From the NCBI RefSeq assembly GCF_023898315.1, contig NC_064621.1, positions 532,973,383 to 533,037,382 on the forward strand: a DNA stretch of 64,000 bases, read 5' to 3'. This document shows, piece after piece, positions 53,555-63,389 of this stretch (position 1 is its first letter; each line of letters starts with the position of its first letter). Both the position numbers and the translations under genes were made by a program. The stretch comes from Schistocerca nitens. Its lineage: Eukaryota; Arthropoda; Insecta; Orthoptera; Acrididae. A model generated the notes under the pieces. It was not told the DNA's origin and searched no databases. It saw only the letters and a list, made by a program, of their open reading frames with translations.

Positions 53555-56470
53555 CATTGTGGCTTGGAACATGGAATCCCCCCAAATGGCCTTACCATCA
53601 AATTACCCATCTCTGGCTACCATCCCTCCTTCCACAATGCCCTCCACCTGTTCAGATTCCACCAGTCCTAAGCCCTCACCAACATAGTCCTGCAAAACCA
53701 TATCAACAAAGGCCAAACCTCCTTGCAGTACCATCTTTCCACCCACAAAATGCTCCTGCTGCACAATCCCAAATTCCTGGAACCCATAACACACACTGAA
53801 GCTCTTGCCCTGCAGGAACTTGAGCAACATGCACAATACCACCTCAAAAAGCTCTCCATCCTGCTCACTTCCTATTCCCACCTTGGAGTACCACTGTCCA
53901 CCTCCTCTACAACAACCTCCAAACTTCCCCCACATCCTCTCATAGCTGACAAACCCTATCTCGCAGAACTACTACACCTGCCCCATCATCCAAAACTCCC
54001 TTCCAACACCACACAGAACCCAGAACCTAAACAGACCCACAACACAGTCATGAGCCTTTCCTACAGAAGCCTTAGTCCCACAGAAGTATCAGTCCTTTCC
54101 AAAGTCCCAAATTCAATCATGCAGGACTTGTTAAAGACCTTCTCTCCTTCTCTTGGTCCCTGCAGCAGAAACACTTTTCTGCTAACAACTCTACCAATCA
54201 GACTCAACCAAAGATCAATATTGAACCTTGCCTAACTCAGTTCACTCCTCCATCCAACCATGATCCACCCCCAATGCCACCAAACCACGCCATGTTAACT
54301 TTCCAGAACTTTTTAATCTCGACCCTTGTCTCACCATCATTCCCAAAATCCCTCAATGTGCAACCAACCTTACATATGCAGAACCACAGTCCACCATCTA
54401 AAAACTGATCCCTCAACCTTATAAACCTACCTGCAGACAAAGGTTCCCCCACTGTTGTTCTGTATCGCAAGGATTACCTGGCGGAAGGACTCTGCCAGCT
54501 GATACATACTTACATCTGCAAACCTTGCCACACTGACCCCATTCCAGTAATCCAGCAGGATCTCCAGTCACTACTCAAATCCTCAGGCCCATCCCACAAC
54601 ATCCTCCCAGAGTCCATCTCTTTACTCACCCCTACCACTCACTGCACTCCCACCTTCTACATGATTCCTAAGGTCCATTAACCTAACCACCCAGGATTCC
54701 CCATTACAGGCAGTTACTGTGCCCCCACTGAGAGAGTCTATGCCCTTCTAGACCAGAACCTTCAACCTAATACCTAGAACCCACCCTCCCATATAAAAGA
54801 TACTAACCGTTTCCTCCATCAACTCTCCACAGTTCCTGTCCCATTACCACACGATGCCCTGCTCATCACTATTGATGCCATCTCCCTGTACACTAACACT
54901 CCTTATCACTATTGAACACTACATTTCCCAATGCCCATTGTATTACAAACCAATAGTCTCTTTCCTAAATCGCCATGACCGACTATATTATCACCCACAA
55001 TTACTGTTCCTTTGAAGGCATTACCTACAAACAGATCCGTGATATGGCTATGGGCACCCACATGGCACCATCCTACGCCAACCTATTTATGGGCCATCAA
55101 GAGGAATCCTTCCAAAAAACACAGAATCCTAAACCCCTCACCTAGTCCAGATTCATTGATGACATCTTTGTTATCTGTATTAAAGGTGAGGACATGCTAT
55201 CCACATTCCTCCAGAACCCCAACAACTTCTCCTCCATATTCTTCACATGACCCTTCTCAACACAACAAGCCACCTTCCTAGATCTTGACCACTACCTCAA
55301 GGATGGCTACATCAGTACCTCCGTCCATATCAAACCTACTAACCACCAGCTACACCTCCACTTCGACAGCTGCCACCTGTTCCATACCAAGCCATCCCTT
55401 CCGTACAATCTACCCATGGTAGTCGCATCTGCAGTGACGAGCAGTCCCTCTTGAAATATACTGAGGGTCTCACTGAAGTCTTCACTGACCATAATTATCC
55501 TCTCAATCTTGTACAAAAACAAATCTCCCATGCCTTATCTTTCCAGTCTCCCACTATCTCCCAAACTCCCACCGTATGGCCACAGAGGAATATTCCCCTC
55601 ATAACTCAGTACCACCCAGGACTGGAGCAACTGAATTACATTCTCTGCCAGGGTTTCAATTACCTCTCATTGTGCCCTGAAATGAGTAATGGCCTGTCCA
55701 CTAGCCTTCCCACCTCTCCCACAGTGGTATTCCACTGTCCACCGAACCTATACAACATGATCATCCTTCCTTACACAACCGCTGCTTCCAATCCCTTACC
55801 TCAGGCTTCATACCCCTGTAATAGACATAGATACAAGACCTGTCCCATACATCCTCCCACCATCACCTACTCCAGTCCAGTCCACAGCTCGTGGTCTTGC
55901 AGTCGCGTTCTTGCTTCCCGAGAACAGGGTCTCGGGTTCGATTCCCGGCTGGGTCAGGGATTTTCACCTGTCTCGAGATGATTGGGTAATTTGTGTTGCC
56001 TCATCATTTCATCATCATTCATGAAAGTGGCGAGTTTGGACTGAGCAAGGGTTGGGAATTTGTACGGGCGCTGATAACCACGCAGTTGAGCGCCCCACAA
56101 ACCAAACATCATCATCATCATACTCCAGTCCAGTCACTAACATCACCTATCCCATCAGAGGCAGGGTTACCTGCAAAACCAGCCACGTGGTCTATGAGCT
56201 AAGCTGCAACCACTGTACTGCATTCTACGTAGGCATGACAACCAACAATCTGTCTGTCCGCATGAATGGCCACCGATAAACTGTAGCCAAGAAACAAGTG
56301 GACCACGCTGTTGCTTAACACTCTGCCAAACATGACATCCTTCATTTTAATGACTGCTTCACAGCCTGCACCATATTGATCCTTCCTACCTATACCAGCT
56401 TTTCTGAAATGGGCAAGTGGGAACTTTCCCTGCAATACATCCTACATTCCTGTAACCATCCTGGCCTCAA
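53555..56470 (+). pseudogene. PLE P4 polyprotein remnant (N-terminal region, RT, GIY-YIG)
   Basis: N-terminal region with Leu/Gln-rich helix (ALALQELEQHAQYHLKKLSI, about 53795-53855). RT: KQIRDMAMGTHMAPSYANLF (about 55029-55088), RFIDDIFVI (about 55149-55175), catalytic DD intact. Linker ends in YPCNRHRYKTCPIHPPT (about 55810-55862), a Cys/His cluster. GIY-YIG: VVYELSCNHCTAFYVGMTTN (about 56186-56245), NLSVRMNGHR (about 56246-56275), with Y-V-G, Arg and His all kept, then TAA at 56276-56278 where sister copies have CAA. Frameshifts occur between the blocks and a SINE interrupts the linker. Confidence 0.8.
55868..56135 (+). mobile_element. tRNA-derived SINE inside PLE P4, perfect 15-bp target duplication
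   Basis: Body 55883-56120. Head: AGCTCGTGGTCTTGCAGTCG (box A-like) and GGTTCGATTCC (box B, 55936-55946). Tail: ATC-rich (CATCATCATCATCA, 56107-56120). TACTCCAGTCCAGTC flanks it exactly at 55868-55882 and 56121-56135. The head could fold as a tRNA, but the roughly 170-base body after it and the duplications identify a SINE. This family differs from those at 10710, 21841 and 44394. Confidence 0.93.
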
Positions 56471-56823
56471 CCTTCGATAGTCGCTGTCCTGACTCATCCA
56501 GCCCCTTCCTGTTCCCATTCCAGCACTACACAGCAGTCATTCCATCACCACACCCAGTATTTTTATTTCTCTCCTTTTCCTCTACTCCCCCCCCCCCCCC
56601 TCCCCACCTCTCCCCTGCCCACTGTCTAACCTGCAGCACTTCACTGTCCTCCATCCCCACCACACTATCCCTCCCCCTTCCCGCCCCAGCATCCTCCTTA
56701 TCCCCACCCAGTTGCCACTTCCATTATACACTGGTGCTGCTGCTTGCAATGTGGTTTCAGTTGCCTGAGACTGCAGTCATGTGTGTGAGGTTGTTTTTGT
56801 GCGTGCATATGTGTGTCTGTTGT

Positions 56824-56847
56824 TGATGAAGGCCTTATTGGGGAAAG
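56824..56847 (+). ncRNA. Hammerhead-ribozyme-like core motif in PLE P4
   Basis: TTGATGA (C3 changed to T relative to CTGANGA), A, GGCC-TTATT-GGGG as a partly mismatched helix II, then GAAA and GCTTTAATTGTGAC. The position is just inside the PLE 3' end. The equivalent segment is deleted in P1, its duplicate and P3. Cleavage is unlikely with C3 and helix II altered. Confidence 0.4.
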
Positions 56848-56995
56848 CTTTAATTGTGACAGTCCTTTTGTTGTGCCTATCTGCAACTCAACATCTCCTC
56901 TAAATGGTGAGTAGCAATTTTCCATCTCATAATATTGTTACATTCAATTCTGGATTTTCCATTGTTTGATTCATATAAACACCAACATATATAAA

Positions 56996-57874
56996 CACTT
57001 AATGTTATAACGATGATGATAATAAACTTCAAATCCAGATTCAGTGGCGAAAAAAGGCTATGTGATACTATACTCAGTTGGAGATTTCATATAGGATGAA
57101 CCAAATATTCGAGAGGAATGTAGTTTATCAGTTGTCTTGTTATGTAAATATAGACGTCTTTTCACAAAAAAGTTACATTAACTTTTAAACACTACTCTAA
57201 CTTTTTAACTATAATTTTATATCAGTGAAGTTGTATTGCCCAATTTTTGATGTGTCTCCTGAACACTAATCAAATGACTGGCATTGTATATTATGAGATG
57301 AATTAATCACAATTTACAAGCCACTTCTGAAAAACATGAGTCAGAACAGTACACTAAATTCTTAGAAATCTTCCTGGAAAGGAAATGGGGTTAACAGTCC
57401 ACAATGTGAAAATTTTTTAAGTATGCCATGCTAGCCTAATGTGTTACCACAAAAATTGTTCATATGCACTCACCAAATCTCTTGTTCACCTTTTAGTAGC
57501 CACAAATTTTATGTATGGCAATAACTCTTTTGAAATCCTTAAATCCATGGATTCTCATGGGCAGTTTTATGTAAAATTTCTAATCATCCTTAGAAAACGC
57601 TGGTTCATATTCACCACCAGTGTTTTGTTGTATTCACCAAAGAAATTTGTCACCCAGAATAAAGGGTAGCAGAAATTGAACCCCCTATCAAAGAAAAGTT
57701 GGTACTGTAATTCAGTGATATGCTTGTACACATGCAACCAGACTCATCACAAGGTGAATACTACTAGAGTCAGTGATGATTGACAAATTTAATAGTTCAG
57801 ACAAGGCTGCTGTTAAACAGTTTAAAAAAAGTGCATCTAAAAAGATCAGTGAATGGTCTCAAATAATGCAGGAA
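56996..57874. other. No recognised gene
   Basis: AT-rich spacer between PLE P4 and the mariner palindrome. Nothing supported. Confidence 0.55.
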
Positions 57875-58472
57875 ACAAGAGTTACAAACAAATACCTTTA
57901 CTGGCTTTCTAAGTGCTCATCATTAGCTACAATGCACTTCTGACATCAGTTGTAAAGCTGTTGGAAACTGTTAGCAAACACTTCTTGTGGAATCACTTGA
58001 AGTACTGTGGTCATGTGTTGTTGAATATTTGCATCATTACAGCAGATGAGACCTGGTGCTGCCAATGCAATCCAGAGACCAAGAGACAGTCAATGGTAAG
58101 GAGTTCATCTTCCCTGCCTCCCGAAACTAGTGGGATGACAAAATTCAAGACCAAGACGATATTGATTGGCTTTTTTGATGGCAACTGCTTGACCCTTGAT
58201 GAATTCCTACCCGAGGGAGGTAGGGAAGATGATGAACACCATACCACTGACTATTGCTCAGTCTCTGAATCGTATTGGTGGCATCAGGTCCCATCTCTTG
58301 TACTGATACAGACATCCAACAACCTGTGACCACAGTGCTTTGAGCAATTCCACAAGAAGTGTTTTTTGACAGTTTCTGAAAGCTTCACAGCTGATGTCAG
58401 AAGTCTGTTGTAGCTAATGATGATCACTTTGAAGGGCAGTAAAGGTATTTTATTTGTAAATCTTGTTTTTTT
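57875..58472. mobile_element. Palindromic mariner-type transposon remnant
   Basis: The left arm (57875 to about 58130) and the right arm (about 58215-58472) are inverted copies of the same mariner segment. Shared words on the left strand and right-arm complement include CATCATTAGCTACA, CACTTCTTGTGGAAT and ACTTCTGACATCAG. Plus strand: ITADETWCCQCNPETKRQSM (58037-58096), then SSSSLPP and an 86-base loop encoding FKTKTILIGFFDGNCLTLDE, which holds the mariner-like catalytic region with the first Asp at DETW. Minus strand: STRDGT-stop-CHQYDSETEQ, then SVVWCSSSSLPP. Neither copy has terminal repeats or the complete domain. Confidence 0.8.
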
Positions 58473-60289
58473 TATTTTTCAAAACCATTCGCTAAACTTT
58501 TCAGATTCACCTTGTTGTCGAATTTAAAATAATAATAACCACTTTGACAATCAGCATTGACTGCCCAGTAATCACTTGTCGATAGCTTCAGGCCTAAACT
58601 GCAATAACTATAGATCTGCGACAACTATGGCACTGCTGACAACTGGTCAAAACTGGTCATTAATTTCTGGGCAAAGATGTGCAGCTGCTCTTACTCATGA
58701 TCAGCAGATGAACAAGCATTTATGATCTATTTGTCAGATGCACAAAGTAGCTCCTAGTTTCAGTGCTCCATATGGCATGAGACACAAATATCGGCAGATA
58801 GCTGGACTATTTTAATGTCTTGTGGTGAAAGCACAACAAGGTTACTGTGGTGTGAGCCCCTATATGGTGAACGACCAGAATGATGTGGTGTCACTGTGGA
58901 GAATGCCTGGTTGGTGGTGCTTCTGTAGTTGTGGCTGTTTACTGTGTCCAATGGTCTACACAGCACTTGGATTAGAACAAATTCTAAATGCTTTGCCTTT
59001 TTTGAGTAAAAGTGTACAATGCAGCTGCAACTATTTAGTAGTTGGTCAAATATTTAGCGACACTGTTGAGACCTTTTGTACTACAATATGCATGCTATCA
59101 CTATAATTCAACAAATTTTATTAAAGGATTAAAAATGCTTCAGTTTAATGGCTCTGGTATATTGATTCTTTGTCAGTGACTGGCACCAAATTTGAGTTGT
59201 TTGCATCATTATTATACATATGTTAAGCCATACTTACTTTTATTTGTTTTGAATGAATTGATGGTGCATCTTGGGTAGTGCACTTTCACTGATAGTGTTG
59301 AATTGATTTATGGAGGATTCTGAAGAAAAAGCAGCTAATATTGAATTTCTGATGGTATTCTTGAGGTACGTTCATGATGCCATCATAGTGTGGCCTCGTG
59401 GTGAAAGTTAATTGATAGGGTACTCATAATTATAAGGTCCCTCCAAGGGAATATTAAATTTACTATTGAATGGGTATCTGCTGTCTTACTTTGACAGAAT
59501 GAAAGAGGGTGACTAGCACATTTTATTTAGCGTGAGCCCTCCCATACAGACCTATACTTGCAACTTTTCAGCTGCTGTCATTCTTCACAGACTATGAGAG
59601 TCCATGGAATTCCACGGAAATTTGTCTAAGAGGAGGCAAGTTGCTCAAATTGACTTTCTTTATATAGCAGATTCAATAAATTGGAAGACTTATGCACTAA
59701 GTGCGTAAAGGTACATTAAATGTAACATATGTTTAATGACTGATACTTTTTCCACTCGGTATATTTTTGAAAGTAAAATAGTTTGAAACCTAACAGCTAA
59801 ACACACGCAAAGTACATCTTTTACATTTTTCTTATTACTATGGGTGCCACAGTTCTTGAGTTAATGATCTGAAATCACATTTTTGTATGATTCAATTAAA
59901 CATATCCAATAAATTAGGAAATGGAGCTATGAAGTATTCACTGAATGTATTTGTATTCGTTTGCCAGTACCAAAAATGTTAAAATGTTAAGAATTTTGAG
60001 TAGAAAACGAGTCAGAAGGACAGAAAACATATCTATGTTATATTTCTTACAAAACTTTACACTGGATTGTGGTAAACCATTTACTAGGTCATGGGTCACT
60101 TTCATGTTTCTATTTTTTAAATGTTGGGTGTCATAATTGAAGTTGAGCAGAATATTTTATGAAAACTACATTTTTGGGCTGTTTTGGTAACCCAGGCCAG
60201 CATTCAACAACCTGAATTTAGGAAAATTCTCAAAACCATGCACATATTGGATGGCAGAGCTGACTTAACAGCCTAGGACTCAACCAAGA
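58473..60289. other. No recognised gene
   Basis: About 1.8 kb of AT-rich sequence. A segment at about 58880-58970 (GTGGTGTCACTGTGGAG...) faintly resembles a common insect repeat, but I cannot support it. No coding frame is convincing. Confidence 0.5.
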
Positions 60290-61519
60290 CTAGAACTAGA
60301 GACTAGAAATCTATTCTGTAGGAATCAGCATGGGTTTTGAAAAAGACGATCGTGTGAAACCCAGCTCGCGCTACTCGTCCTCGAGACTCAGAGGGCCATA
60401 GACACGGGTTCCCTGGTAGATGCTGTGTTTCTTGACTTCTGCAAGGCATTTCATACAGTTCCCCACAGTCTTTTAATGAACAAAGTAAGAGCATATGGAC
60501 TATCAGACCCATTGTGTGATTGGATTGAAGAGTTCCTAGATAACAGAACGCAGCATGTCATTCTCAATGGAGAGAAGTCTTTCAAAGTAAGAGTGATTTC
60601 AGGTGTGCAGCAGGGGTGTGTCATAGGACCATTGCTGTTCACAATATACATAAATGACCTTGTGGATAACATCGGAAGTTCACTGAGGCTTTTTGTGGAT
60701 GATGCTGTAATATATCGAGAGGTTGTAACAATGGAAAATTGTACTGAAATGCAGGAGGATCTGCAACAAATTGACGCATGGCGCAGGGAATGGTAATTGA
60801 ATCTCAATATAGACAAGTGTAATGTGCTGTGAATACACAGAAAGAAAGATCCTTTATCATTTAGATACAATATATCAGGTTAGCAACTGGAAGCAGTTAA
60901 TTCCATAAATTATCTGGGAGTACGCATCAGGAGTGATTTAAAATGGAACGATCATAAAAAGTTGATCGTCAGTAAAGCAGATGCCAGATGGAGATTCATT
61001 GGAAGAATCCTAAGGAAATGCAATCTGAAAACAAAGGACGTAGGTTGCAGTACACTTAGTTTGCCCACTGCTTGAATACTGCTCACTGGTGTGAGATCCG
61101 TACCAGATAGGGTTGATAGAAGAGATAGAGAAGATCCAACAGAGAACAGTGCGCTTCATTACAGGATCATTTAGTAATCATGAAAGCATTATGGATATGA
61201 TAGATAAACTCCAGTGGAAGACTCTTCAGGAGAGACGCTCAGTAGCTCAGTACAGGCTTTTGTTGAAGTTTCGAGAACATACCTTCACCGAGGAGTAAAG
61301 CAGTATATTGCTCCCTCCTATGTATATATCGCGAAGAGACCATGAGGATAAAATTAGAGAGATTAGAACCCACACAGAGGCATACCGACAATCTTTCTTT
61401 CCACGAACAATAAGAGACTGGAATAGAAGGGAGAACCGATAGAGGTACTCAAAGTACCCTCCAGCACACACCGTCAGGTGGCTTACGGAGTATGGATGTA
61501 GATGTAGATGTAGATGTAT
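60290..61519 (+). mobile_element. LINE family A, copy A3, 5'-truncated, GATGTA tail
   Basis: Begins in the RT fingers (CTATTCTGTAGGAATCAGCA, about 60310-60330) and ends with CACACACCGTCAGGTGGCTT, ACGGAGTATG and the tail GATGTAGATGTAGATGTA (about 61496-61519). About 1.2 kb, colinear with 35150-36369 of copy A2. Confidence 0.9.
60310..61440 (+). pseudogene. LINE A3 reverse transcriptase remnant
   Basis: Motif A AVFLDFCKAFHTVPH (60422-60466, with His in place of the usual second Asp-like position), motif B SGVQQGCVIGPLLF (60600-60641, Pro and Ser of PQGS changed), motif C LFVDDAVIY (60690-60716, Val for Ala). A TAA follows REW at about 60794-60796 where A2 has CAA, and a TGA follows VL near 60829 where A2 has CGA. 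Thumb INYLGVRIRSDLKWNDHKK (about 60907-60963). A frame change near 61055 leads to EKIQQRTVRFITGSFSNHES (about 61128-61187). Not functional. Confidence 0.85.
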
Positions 61520-63000
61520 GTCTCCCTAATTAGACTTGGTGTTGTACAGTCATGCAAACTAGAATTTCAAAATTTGTAACTGTATGACTGCATCTTTCAT
61601 TCTGTTCCATTCCACAGTATTCAAGATTTTGCAATATCCTGGTGGGGGGAGGTTTATTTTGATTTGATATTTCACACTTTTTTCTGTTTTCTAAAGTAGA
61701 AATTACTTTTTCTCTTTCCAACTGTTGCATTTGGGCCACAGATGAACACACTTAACATTCTTCAAAGTCTAGTAAAATCACTCTGCCATTTACAACTGTA
61801 TGTAGTCTCACAAAAAGTCTTCTTTGAGCATTGAGAAAAGGTAGACTACCATTTTAATTATATTGTGAGGAACATGGAAAAGGGGGGAATTGAGGCCAGA
61901 TGTTAGACTAGTGAGGAAGAAAAGAAGCGTTCTGGGAATTTGGGATGGATATTGCATGTCAGGGTGTTGGAGCTCTTCTTTTCTGCAGCTCGGTATCGGC
62001 TATATGAGGAAGCAACAGAGGAAAGATAGGAGCCACTATTTTGGCACCAATCTGTGAAAGTTTGTATTAGCCTTGACTGCAGGACAGCATCAAAAGTGCT
62101 ACCGCACCAAGCAACTGGCACAGTTTCTCGTGAATCTTCTAACAAACGTGCTAACCCAGGTTATACAGTGAAAGCTGAGGCTGAGGTACATCTTGTCAGG
62201 CTCATCTATGGTGAATTTGCAGTTTAGAAGAATCAAATGAATTATTTCTAGTAACATGTGAGAATTCTGTAATTACTTGAAAGTCTTCAGCGGAGATACC
62301 AGGAGGGGCAAAATACTCCTTCTTGCCCCAGTGTCTAGAAGATACCTATGTGACAGTCTGTAGTAGTTTGATTCATAGGGCTCAGGCAGTGTCTGAAGCT
62401 GACAGCCTCTGGGATGAGCTGGTATACTTAAGAGACTGTACTGAGGAAAAATACTGGAACACAACATCATATTAAGAAAGCTGTACATGTCAATGTACGA
62501 GACCAACCACATGAAGAGAAGAGAGACATGAAGTTTACAGCTTTTCTTCCACATAAAATGTTTCTTCACAAATTGTGAGGAACATGGAGAAACATCAGCT
62601 GAGAATCACCTTCCACCTGCCAAGACAGCAACATTCCTGAGTGCAGAGAAGGATGATTTGCCTTTTCAAATGGCGGAAATCTACAAAATTTTATACCAAT
62701 ACAGGAAAATTTATAAAGGAAAAACTACATATACTGCACAAGATGGTGCACTGTACACCTGTGGCATACCTGCCTTCCACAGCTGAACAAATCTGTGGTG
62801 GCTAAGAACTGTGTTTCCAAAAGTAGTGGAAGTACAATTGAAAGACAGCCTCATCAACTGGAATGAGGGCTTCCATCCAGTCATTTCATGGAATTATCTG
62901 ATTTTATATGTTCTCTCTCACAGAAATACCTGAATACCTGTTCTGAGTGTTCACTACCTGACAGTCTGCTACCGGCCACAAATGTGAACAATGAACCAAC
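61520..63000. other. Unrecognised interval
   Basis: Mixed composition, slightly richer in GC between 61900 and 62900. Several medium frames exist on both strands, none matching a family I can name. A minus-strand LLDTGARRSILPL (about 62290-62330) recalls a retroelement aspartic protease but has no supporting context. Confidence 0.4.
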
Positions 63001-63389
63001 TGACGAAAAATCATAGTGGATTTATGGTGTCACGATAACCTCTGTGCTTGTTTACACTTGGTGCTTGTAATATATTATCTTCGACACATGAATTTTGTGC
63101 ATTACTTGTGCTGTTGTGACAACTGACGTTTCTTATTGTTTCTAGTGAAATATTTCAGTAAAATTTTCATTCAGTGTTTTAACTTCATTGAGTGTTCCAG
63201 TGGCCATTTGAATTTTTGGCTTTAGATAATAAATTTTGTGAAGTTTTGTTGGTATTGGTATTAGCTGTGGAGAAGTAGTATTAATACAAGTAGTCGTTTT
63301 CTTAGTAGTTCTATAAATAGTTCTACTGGCGTAACTGAACTTCAGTATTGGAGACGTATAGCTTTTTTCAGTAACTGTAAAATTTTACC
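63001..63389 (+). promoter_or_regulatory. Putative LINE 5' UTR or internal promoter region
   Basis: AT-rich, TAGT- and TTAG-rich sequence directly upstream of the LINE ORF1 start at 63390, with no competing frame. LINEs of this kind carry an internal promoter in their 5' UTR, so this is the expected place. The true 5' end cannot be fixed. Confidence 0.3.

Larger units (their letters stand above)
53240..56995 (+). mobile_element. PLE copy P4, nearly full length
   Basis: About 3.5 kb without the nested SINE: 5' region (53240-53555), N-terminal coding region (about 53555-54240), RT (about 54480-55280), linker, SINE insertion (55883-56120), GIY-YIG (56150-56470), poly(C) tract (about 56587-56600), hammerhead-like core (56824-56847) and outer end TGGATTTTCCATTGTTTGATT (about 56953-56973). 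It is the only copy here with both the long 5' part and the hammerhead-like segment. All protein frames are broken. Confidence 0.85.

Noticed and set aside
53603-53935. 110-codon Gly/Val-rich minus-strand frame
   Set aside because: Antisense of the PLE P4 N-terminal coding region; low-complexity shadow.
55883-55955. Possible tRNA gene in PLE P4
   Set aside because: Same reasoning: a SINE head with a perfect 15-bp target duplication around the full element.
62290-62330. Minus-strand LLDTGARRSILPL, resembling a retroelement aspartic protease
   Set aside because: No neighbouring gag, reverse transcriptase or integrase motif and no LTR was found; a short chance match is more likely.
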